Below, in pieces: positions 43,829 through 50,803 of a stretch of 50,803 nucleotides of DNA (the first letter of the stretch is position 1; every line of letters begins with the position of its first letter). The notes beneath the pieces are model-generated. The model saw only the letters and a list, made by a program, of their open reading frames with translations, ran no database searches and was not told where the DNA came from. A program made the position numbers and the translations under genes. Origin of the DNA: Promethearchaeota archaeon (GTDB lineage Archaea > Asgardarchaeota > Lokiarchaeia > Sigyniarchaeales > SOKP01); the NCBI GenBank assembly GCA_011364975.1, contig RDOE01000017.1:1-50803 (forward strand), read 5' to 3'.

Positions 43829-46723
43829 TTATTTTTCTATAATTGGAAGAGAGAAATAAAAAGTGCTACCTTTATTTCTTCCCTCTGATTCTGCCCAAAT
43901 CTTTCCTTTATGCAATTCCATTATTTCTTTTGAGATGTATAATCCTAAACCAGTACCTTCAATGCCTACGTCAAATCCTTGACCATAACGTTCAATCTTT
44001 CCAAATTGAGTGAATAATTGTTTTCTCTCTTGTTTTGTTAACCCTATTCCCGTATCACTAATTGAGATAGTATAAGAATTTCGTTCTTTTTGGTAATCAA
44101 TGGTTATAGTACCACCAATAGGTGTATATTTTATTGCATTCAATAATAAATTTGATACAACCTCATAAATTCGTTCTTTATCAAAAACCGTATATAAATC
44201 AGCGTCAACATTAACTATAATAGTTTGTTCTCGAAATTCAGCCATTCCTTTTAACTCTTTAACACAATAATTAATCAGAAACGTTAAATTTTCTTTTGAA
44301 TTCTTTAATTTAAGTAACCCTTGTTCTAATTGAGAGCTTTCTACTATTGTATTAACATAATTCTCTAATCTTTTGCTTCCATTTTTAATTTCTTCAAGAA
44401 TTGAAATTACATCGCTATCAAATTTACTTGAATGCAATTTTAATAAAAGCTCGGTAAACCCTTTAATGGAAATAAGAGGGGTCTTTAATTCATGAGATGT
44501 TCTTGAGAATAAATCTGATTTTAGTTTATTAATTTCAGATAGCATTTTATTCTGTTCTTCTAAATGTTGCTGTGCTTCCCATCTTCTTTCTTCAATTTCT
44601 ATGGCATCACATATTAAGAATAGCACTAATTTATTTTGATTGGTAATAATGGGATTTTCTTTGAAAAATACGCATACAAGATCATTCAATTCATTTCCCG
44701 ATAAGATCAATTTTCCATAACATGCTTTTATGTCATTATTTGTGAGATAACCATCAGTTTTCATATATTTTGTTTTATCAATATCGAAGAATTCTTGAGT
44801 AAAATCATGATTTTCTCGAAATAACTCACTAATAAACAGTTTGCCTTCAACTTCTTCAGAAGAGAATCCTTTTATGTCCCCTTTTTCTGTCATTACTCGA
44901 TAATATTCTTTTCCATCATGAACATGCTTATTAACGTACAAAATGACTTCTCCATTCAATAATTTTAAACAAGTTTTAAGTAACATTTCAATATTTTGTT
45001 GAATATCCGTAGTAAAATTCAGAAAGTTAATGTTTAACTCATAAATCAGTTCTTCATAGAGCTTTTTTTCAGTGGTATCTTCTAACCACAATCTAAACCT
45101 TATTATTTCACCTTTGTCATCATATTGATTTAATCGTCTTCCATGTAACCATTTAATTTTTCCCTCTTTTGTGACTATCCGAAATTCTAAATCTCTATCT
45201 TCTTCTGAATGAAAAACCTTTTGCAAATCATCGGGATGGATTATTTCTTCCATTAACTTTTCGTTTACTTTCTTAATCTCGTTATAACCCATAATATCCA
45301 ATAATTTTGGATTGATATATGATACATTATTATTTTCTAAATCTAATTCTAAAATCCCAACTGTTGAAGTTTCTAATAAATCCCTATATTTTTCTTGAGA
45401 TTCTTTTATCTTTAATTCAGATAATTCTCTTTCAGTTATATCCTCAACAGTAAATATTATATTTTCTACATCTCCTTCAGATGAGATTAAAGGAGTACCA
45501 TTTATAGATATTAAAATTTCTTTTTTACTTGGAAGGATCATCTTTGCTCTATAGTCAAATAATGGTTGTTTTGTCGCCATTATAACTTGGAATGGTAATT
45601 TATCCTCTGAGATATATTTACCATCAATATCTAAAATTGTGAATTGGTCTGTTTTAAGAGTTAACTGAAAAAGTTTTTCCTTAGGAAATTGTAGTACTTT
45701 TTCTGCTTGAGAATTAGCATAAATTATATATCCCTCCCTGTCAACTGAAAGAATGCCTGCAGGATTTGTCTCCATAATTCGTTCTAACCGATCATGCTGG
45801 CGTATCAGATCCTCTGTTGCCTTCTTCCTTTCAGTAATATCTTCAAATGTTATTAAGACTCCCACAACATTTCCATCTGAATCATTTAAAGGAATTCTGT
45901 TAACATCAATCCAAATTTTTTCTCCATTTCTAAGAATCCAGGATTCTATGCTATGGAATTCTGGTTTATTTGATTTTATGACACTTTTTTCTTTTTTTTG
46001 ATTAGAATATATTCGTTCTTTATCCCAGAGTAATTCATTATCAGTTTTATTAATAATATTTTCAGAATGTTCAATATTAATTAATTTAGCATAATTTTCA
46101 TTACATCCTAAGTAACTTAAGTCAAGATCCTTCCATATAATATATTGAGGGATGCTTTCCATTACGATCTGCAGCATTTCATACGAACTTTGTAGTGCTT
46201 CCTCATACTTTTTTGGATTAAATAATTTCCAAAAACGAATTTCTGGGATTGTTTCAGTTATTTTTTTAAATCTTTCCTCATTCTCTTTTAAATCTTCTTC
46301 TAATTTTTTAATCTTTGAAATATCTTTTAATATAACCAAACTTTTCTTAGTTTTTTCTCCTATTGTGAACGTTTTAACTTTTATTTCTGCCCAAATACTC
46401 TCTCCTTTTACGGAAAGTAGTTTTATTTCTTGAGGTTTTTCTCCAGATTCACTTCCCTTTCTAATAATTTTTGCGGCTTTTTTTATATCATCAGAATGGA
46501 TTATCTGAGCAAATACTCTGCCCAGAATACCCTTTTGTGAATATCCTAACTTTTCTAAAAGTAAACACTTATTAACATACTCCATTTTAAAATCTTCAAC
46601 ATGATCTACGACGATTATAAGGTCATTAATTGTCTCCATGAAAAGTTGGAGTTGCGAGGCGAGCTCGTCATGTTTATCATCATTTGTTATCATTACGTAT
46701 TCCTCTTGATTCTTAGTACCCAT
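43829..46723 (-). CDS. Soluble multi-PAS sensor histidine kinase
   Basis: 964 residues with no TM segment, so it senses a cytoplasmic signal. Four PAS domains are visible (about 25-140, 178-300, 305-430 and 440-555), each ending with an ITERK- or TEKK-like PAC motif. A GAF-like region follows (about 560-720), then HisKA with SHELKTP (His744 phospho-acceptor) and a HATPase_c domain (N-box NLLLNAIKYTP around 859-868; G1 DTGIG 890-894; G2 GTGLGL 923-928). No response regulator gene lies in the window. The PAS domains may bind heme, flavin or another redox cofactor. Archaeal kinases of this type are often orphans. ATG at 46723; ATG at 46693 (MITNDD) is also possible. Confidence 0.93.
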   Translation of the reverse strand: MGTKNQEEYVMITNDDKHDELASQLQLFMETINDLIIVVDHVEDFKMEYVNKCLLLEKLGYSQKGILGRVFAQIIHSDDIKKAAKIIRKGSESGEKPQEIKLLSVKGESIWAEIKVKTFTIGEKTKKSLVILKDISKIKKLEEDLKENEERFKKITETIPEIRFWKLFNPKKYEEALQSSYEMLQIVMESIPQYIIWKDLDLSYLGCNENYAKLINIEHSENIINKTDNELLWDKERIYSNQKKEKSVIKSNKPEFHSIESWILRNGEKIWIDVNRIPLNDSDGNVVGVLITFEDITERKKATEDLIRQHDRLERIMETNPAGILSVDREGYIIYANSQAEKVLQFPKEKLFQLTLKTDQFTILDIDGKYISEDKLPFQVIMATKQPLFDYRAKMILPSKKEILISINGTPLISSEGDVENIIFTVEDITERELSELKIKESQEKYRDLLETSTVGILELDLENNNVSYINPKLLDIMGYNEIKKVNEKLMEEIIHPDDLQKVFHSEEDRDLEFRIVTKEGKIKWLHGRRLNQYDDKGEIIRFRLWLEDTTEKKLYEELIYELNINFLNFTTDIQQNIEMLLKTCLKLLNGEVILYVNKHVHDGKEYYRVMTEKGDIKGFSSEEVEGKLFISELFRENHDFTQEFFDIDKTKYMKTDGYLTNNDIKACYGKLILSGNELNDLVCVFFKENPIITNQNKLVLFLICDAIEIEERRWEAQQHLEEQNKMLSEINKLKSDLFSRTSHELKTPLISIKGFTELLLKLHSSKFDSDVISILEEIKNGSKRLENYVNTIVESSQLEQGLLKLKNSKENLTFLINYCVKELKGMAEFREQTIIVNVDADLYTVFDKERIYEVVSNLLLNAIKYTPIGGTITIDYQKERNSYTISISDTGIGLTKQERKQLFTQFGKIERYGQGFDVGIEGTGLGLYISKEIMELHKGKIWAESEGRNKGSTFYFSLPIIEK

Positions 46724-46935
46724 TATTTATTCATAATGTAGCAGATAAACCTCTATAAAGAAAGTGAAGATTCTTTTATTTATATATTAGCATAATATTT
46801 AGATTGAATTAAAAAAACTAAATTTAAATACCTTACTTTAATGACTTGAATTTAGCAAATTTTAATCCCAGTTGCAATAAAATTAAATATAGGAGATAAT
46901 ACAATCGATTGGGTAATATAAGGTTCTACTTAAGG

Positions 46936-48810
46936 TTATATCCCATCCAATTCTTGAAAAGCCCAACCTATTCCAAGTTCTTCTAGCTTAAGTTTAGTGG
47001 GGATCCCTTTATTTGTCCATCCCATCATTTCATAATAGGTAGATAAAGCATGATTTAACTTATCTTTGTCAATTGGCTTATTAGATAATACACCGGAAGA
47101 ATGTGGTTGAAAATATCTTTCTGGTAAGTGATCATCCTTTGTAGTAAATCCCTCCCTTAAATTAAAAACGCGTGCTAAATTCATGATTCTTTCTCCTACT
47201 TTCATCAATTCCCAGGTACTCATATTCCATCCAGTCGATGCATTTACAATTTCCGTATATTCAGATAAATTCCAAGGAGTAAAGTAACAAATAAGTAATG
47301 CATTACCCGTTGCTTTCCAATTCATCAGATATATAATTGCTCTTACTTTTGCTGGCCCTAAATCATCGACAGATAACGGTTCAAATATTCCAAACGGATA
47401 AAATTGAGTAACATTTCTCTCATTATCCATTGATGTATCATGTAAATTATGCATATGTTCTGCTCCCGTTGGTGATATCATATAACCTAATCCCAATCCC
47501 TGTTTAAGTCGAGGTTCATGCATGGGTATTTCTTGGCCTTTAACATGAAGAGCAAAAAGTTCAGAATTTTTTCCTATAACTTTCGCAGCTTGCTTCACAC
47601 CTTTAGCAAGAAGGTTACCTAAGCCTTTTCTCTTTGCTATGTTTTCCACCATTAAAAGCATTGCTTTGCTATTACCAAATCTTAAATCTAAACCATCTGA
47701 ATCTTTCTTAGTTAATATAGCATTTTCAAAGCATTCCATTGCAAAACTTATACTCATTCCTGTTGATATTGTATCGATTCCATACATATTGCAAAGTTCA
47801 TTCGCTTTACATATTGCTTTAAAGTCGTATATTCCACAATTTGAGCCAAAAGCAGCAATAGTTTCATATTCTGGTCCTCCATATTTTGGATCGACAAGCC
47901 ATGGATCATCAAAAGCTACTACTTTTTTACACATAATTGGGCATGCATAACAACTTTCCATGTTAAGGTTAACAATTTCTTTTACTATTTGAGGATCGAT
48001 ATTTTTAGCAGATGGTGAACCAGCATCCCTAAAATTATTAGTAGGAAGATTTCCTGTTGATGCAAATAGTTCCATCATTCCTCCTCCAGTTCCATGAGTA
48101 AAATATCCTTTATATGGCTTCAAATAATACTTATTGAATCGTTCTCTTAATTCTTTAATTTTATCTTTATTAGCAATATGATTTTCTTGTCGCCCTTTAA
48201 CAACAATCGCTTTAAGATTCTTCGAACCCATTACTGCCCCCATACCAGATCTACCAGCAGCGTTACGAAGATCATTTATTATACAAGCATAATTTACTAA
48301 ATTTTCTCCTCCTGGCCCTATCTGAGCGATATGAATATATTTGTCCCTTAATTCTGATTGGATAATTTCTTGGGAATTGCCTGTAGTTTCTCCCCATATC
48401 GATGAAGCATCCTTAAATTCTACGTTAAGATCATGAATCCAAAGATAAATTGGCTCTTTTGATTTTCCTTCAATAATTAATGCATCGTAACCGGCTCGTT
48501 TTAATTCGGGACCCCAATAACCTCCTACTTCAGCTTCTCCGAATCCGTTCGTTAATGGTGATTTAGCCCCTACAGAATTTCTTCCTGTCCCTGATAAAGG
48601 TATACCCGTTGCTGGACCAACAGCAAAAATCAATTTATTCTCAGGTCCAAGAGGGTCTATTCCCTTCCTTAATTCTTTTAGAAGGTAATAAGCGGTGATA
48701 CCTTCTCCACCTAGATATAATCGATAAAATAATTCTTCAGGTTCCTCAACTGAGGTTGTTTGATTAGACAGATTTACTCTTAATATTCGATATTGATATC
48801 CAAACTTCAT
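46936..48810 (-). CDS. Tungsten aldehyde:ferredoxin oxidoreductase
   Basis: 624 residues of the AOR family, which oxidise aldehydes to carboxylic acids, reducing ferredoxin, with W-bis-pyranopterin and one [4Fe-4S]. The family opening YRILRVNL, GGEG and SGTGRNSVGAKSPLT...GGYWGPELKRAGYDALII is clear. The cluster ligands are Cys287, Cys290, Cys294 (CYACPIMC) and Cys508 (LLICYFTPW). GGPEYET and other cofactor motifs match. It shares cofactor maturation needs with FwdB. It may detoxify aldehydes or run acid-to-aldehyde. Transcribed toward the sensor kinase gene. Confidence 0.94.
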   Translation of the reverse strand: MKFGYQYRILRVNLSNQTTSVEEPEELFYRLYLGGEGITAYYLLKELRKGIDPLGPENKLIFAVGPATGIPLSGTGRNSVGAKSPLTNGFGEAEVGGYWGPELKRAGYDALIIEGKSKEPIYLWIHDLNVEFKDASSIWGETTGNSQEIIQSELRDKYIHIAQIGPGGENLVNYACIINDLRNAAGRSGMGAVMGSKNLKAIVVKGRQENHIANKDKIKELRERFNKYYLKPYKGYFTHGTGGGMMELFASTGNLPTNNFRDAGSPSAKNIDPQIVKEIVNLNMESCYACPIMCKKVVAFDDPWLVDPKYGGPEYETIAAFGSNCGIYDFKAICKANELCNMYGIDTISTGMSISFAMECFENAILTKKDSDGLDLRFGNSKAMLLMVENIAKRKGLGNLLAKGVKQAAKVIGKNSELFALHVKGQEIPMHEPRLKQGLGLGYMISPTGAEHMHNLHDTSMDNERNVTQFYPFGIFEPLSVDDLGPAKVRAIIYLMNWKATGNALLICYFTPWNLSEYTEIVNASTGWNMSTWELMKVGERIMNLARVFNLREGFTTKDDHLPERYFQPHSSGVLSNKPIDKDKLNHALSTYYEMMGWTNKGIPTKLKLEELGIGWAFQELDGI

Positions 48811-48878
48811 AGTTATTCCCTAATTCTTATTAAATGCGCATTGAAAAATATTTCATGAAAATAACCTAATTTTTGGAA

Positions 48879-50054
48879 TTATTGTATATTTAAAGCTTTA
48901 AGTAATTTTTCGACTTTTTTAATATCTTTTAGATTATTATAATAATTAAAGGCGAATCTCAATAATTTATCCTCCTTATCTTCAGGATACCTTTTAGGTG
49001 TAATATAAATCTTGTTTTTTATAAATATTTCATAGATTTTTGAACAATTTTGATGTTCAATCGTGATTATGCCAGATCTGTTTATTATGTTTAATGGAGT
49101 AATAATTTTTAAATCTAAGGGTTCTATACATTTTAGAAATTCACTTGTGAGCCATAGAATTCTAGATTGAATTCGAGTAACACCCTTTTTTATATCCCCT
49201 TCTCCAATAACGTTTTTAATTAAATCGAAACATCCTTTAAGAGAAATTAGTGCGCCAAAATTGGGGCACCCTCCAAAGCCATCCATAGAACGAGTCTTAT
49301 TTATAATGTTCATATTTTCATTATTTAATTGGAAAGCATTTTCAACGCTCAACCATCCTGATATTGGAATTACATTTTCATTAAAGAACTCATCCTTTAT
49401 ATAAAGAATACCTGCACCATAGCCACAACCTGGCCATTTTAAGCCATTACTCACCAACATATCTATTTTTTGTTTTTTAACATCGAGTTCAAAGCTACTA
49501 AATCCTTGCGTAGCATTTACTATGTGATATAGATTATTCTTTTGACAAAAATTACCCACTTCCTCCAAATTTTGTCTAAATCCTGTCAATGATTGGATAT
49601 ATGAATTGATAACATACTTTGTATTAGGCGAAAGGCTTTTTTCATAATTCTCGATTAAATAACTATTATTGTTATCAAATATCTTCTTACATATAAAGCC
49701 TTTTCTTTTAAAGCTGTGAATAGAAGCAGGAAATTCAATTGAGGGATAAATAATTCCACCAGCATTATCTAATGAATTTGCTATAATATTCATTCCAGAG
49801 GTTGTATTAATTAAGAATGCTATTTCATCTGGTTTAGCATTAATATAATTAGCAACAATGCTTCGCAACCTTTCAAGCTCTTCATTGAAATCATCATAAT
49901 GAATATCACCATATTTTAGCATATCATTATAAAACCACAACACCTTTTTGTAAGCTTCTTTATTTAAAGGAGATGCTGACGCAGCCATAATGTAAGTTAA
50001 ATGCCTTAGAGCTGGAAAATAATTTTTTCTAATTTTTTCCCAATCAACCGCCAT
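48879..50054 (-). CDS. Class-V aminotransferase-like PLP protein
   Basis: 391 residues of the aminotransferase class V / cysteine-desulfurase / isopenicillin-epimerase-like fold. N-terminal region NTTSGMNIIANSL (83-95) binds the PLP phosphate. Lys206 in SNGLKWPGCGYGAGILYI should form the internal aldimine. Unusually, the residue that normally is Asp in the VDATQ motif (pairing with the PLP pyridine nitrogen) is Asn180 (VNATQGF). No active-site Cys loop of a SufS/IscS desulfurase is evident. Function unknown; it could be a lyase, epimerase or degenerate PLP binder. Divergent from the CysE-like gene, about 170 bases apart. Confidence 0.75.
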   Translation of the reverse strand: MAVDWEKIRKNYFPALRHLTYIMAASASPLNKEAYKKVLWFYNDMLKYGDIHYDDFNEELERLRSIVANYINAKPDEIAFLINTTSGMNIIANSLDNAGGIIYPSIEFPASIHSFKRKGFICKKIFDNNNSYLIENYEKSLSPNTKYVINSYIQSLTGFRQNLEEVGNFCQKNNLYHIVNATQGFSSFELDVKKQKIDMLVSNGLKWPGCGYGAGILYIKDEFFNENVIPISGWLSVENAFQLNNENMNIINKTRSMDGFGGCPNFGALISLKGCFDLIKNVIGEGDIKKGVTRIQSRILWLTSEFLKCIEPLDLKIITPLNIINRSGIITIEHQNCSKIYEIFIKNKIYITPKRYPEDKEDKLLRFAFNYYNNLKDIKKVEKLLKALNIQ

Positions 50055-50222
50055 AATTTTCCTTAATTAAAGAGTTCCTTTAATAATTAAGTGCTTCAAT
50101 TAAGTTTTTGATATAAAAAGAAGGCTATTGAAAGATTTATGAATTATAACCAATAATTATTTGATTTCTCAAAGTTATTATTAGAATTAAGATATTAATG
50201 ATTTCCAAAGAAGTGAGGATTC

Positions 50223-50803
50223 ATGGAAATGAATGATTTTTTAAGATGCCTTTCATGTGGAAAGAAACTTGGAACTAAGGTGACACATCAACCTACTCAA
50301 TGCACAGAATGTATTTTAAAACTTGATTTTAAAACATCTGATTTAAATCAATTAGAAATTAATCTTGATCTCCAAAAAATTCTTGATTTTTTTATCTCAG
50401 ATGTAAATGCTGCTTTCAATAAGGATCCTGCGGCTCATACCCTCATTGAGGTATTAACTAGTTATCCTGGAATTAAAGCTGTTTTACTTTACCGAATTGC
50501 TCATTTTTTTTGGAAATTGGGAATGCCATTTATACCTAAATATATCTCAGATATCGCTAGACAACTGACTGCTATAGAAATTCACCCGGGAGCAGAAATC
50601 GGTAGTGATTTTTTTATAGATCATGGTGCAGGAGTAGTCATTGGAGAAACAGCAGAGATCGGTAATAATGTGACGATATACGCCGGGGTTGTACTAGGAG
50701 GTACAAGTTTAGATAAGACAAAACGACATCCCACTTTGGGAGATAATGTAGTAATAGGAACCGGAGCAAAGCTTTTAGGTCCGATTAATATTGGTAATAA
50801 TGT
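50223..50803 (+). CDS. cysE: Serine O-acetyltransferase (CysE) with N-terminal zinc ribbon, partial
   Basis: The frame opens with ATG at 50223 and runs off the right edge, giving 193 complete codons with the C-terminus missing. Residues 9-30 are an added zinc ribbon (CLSCGKKL, then CTECILK). A helical region follows, then a standard Cys[18 protein letters not shown], and hexapeptide-repeat turns beginning [23 protein letters not shown] and the catalytic loop [13 protein letters not shown]. CysE makes O-acetylserine for cysteine synthesis. The zinc ribbon is not part of normal CysE. Together with the PLP protein on the other side it may belong to a sulfur or amino-acid module. Not annotatable as complete because of the edge. 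Confidence 0.9.
   Translation, partial: MEMNDFLRCLSCGKKLGTKVTHQPTQCTECILKLDFKTSDLNQLEINLDLQKILDFFISDVNAAFNKDPAAHTLIEVLTSYPGIKAVLLYRIAHFFWKLGMPFIPKYISDIARQLTAIEIHPGAEIGSDFFIDHGAGVVIGETAEIGNNVTIYAGVVLGGTSLDKTKRHPTLGDNVVIGTGAKLLGPINIGNN

Overview
The window looks like a piece of an anaerobic, AT-rich archaeal chromosome, most probably from an Asgard archaeon of the Loki-type lineages. The signs are archaeal methanofuran/tetrahydromethanopterin C1 enzymes (formylmethanofuran dehydrogenase subunits, a Fae domain), HdrABC/Mvh-type electron-transfer proteins, 2-oxoacid and aldehyde ferredoxin oxidoreductases, an archaeal-type tRNA methylthiotransferase, start sites preceded by TATA-like boxes, several TM plus zinc-ribbon proteins, a protein with a longin/roadblock-like C-terminus, and homologues of eukaryotic SPATA20 and NHLRC2. 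The lineage is an inference from gene content. I found no rRNA, tRNA, CRISPR array, transposase or prophage.

Layout. 1-9.8 kb: start of an acidic protein, a decayed luciferase-like monooxygenase, a type-B carboxylesterase, a DUF169 protein, several small or membrane proteins (one membrane gene carries two in-frame TAA codons), the tRNA methylthiotransferase, a methyltransferase and a haloalkane-dehalogenase-like hydrolase. 9.8-12.7 kb: operon of an unusual MvhG-like protein, HdrC and HdrB. 13-15.3 kb: a beta-CASP-like nuclease and a membrane/zinc-ribbon protein. 15.4-20.3 kb: tight cluster mvhD, two ferredoxins, fwdD, fwdB, fwdC, then fdhD, with no fwdA. 20.7-27.1 kb: MFS exporter, membrane protein, two-gene 2-oxoacid:ferredoxin oxidoreductase, UDP-sugar dehydrogenase. 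27.3-30.1 kb: two-gene operon of an unassigned 427-aa protein and a DapA-Fae fusion. 30.2-38.2 kb: membrane proteins, peroxiredoxin, iron-sulfur flavoprotein, a SPATA20/NHLRC2 pair and a possible longin-domain protein. 38.5-42.1 kb: hdrC-hdrB-hdrA. 42.4-50.8 kb: Rieske oxygenase, multi-PAS histidine kinase, tungsten aldehyde ferredoxin oxidoreductase, class-V aminotransferase-like protein and the start of a zinc-ribbon CysE.

How it may work together. Three loci within 33 kb encode parts of an Hdr/Mvh/Fwd electron-bifurcation system, suggesting that ferredoxin and thiol redox couples are tied to CO2/formate chemistry at the formyl-methanofuran level. KorAC/KorB and AOR supply or use reduced ferredoxin. 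The most novel item is the DapA-Fae fusion. It joins a class-I (Schiff-base) pyruvate aldolase, with the usual carboxylate-binding Arg replaced by Cys, to a formaldehyde-activating enzyme. I infer that it moves formaldehyde between a 2-oxo acid and tetrahydromethanopterin, feeding or draining the same C1 pathway.
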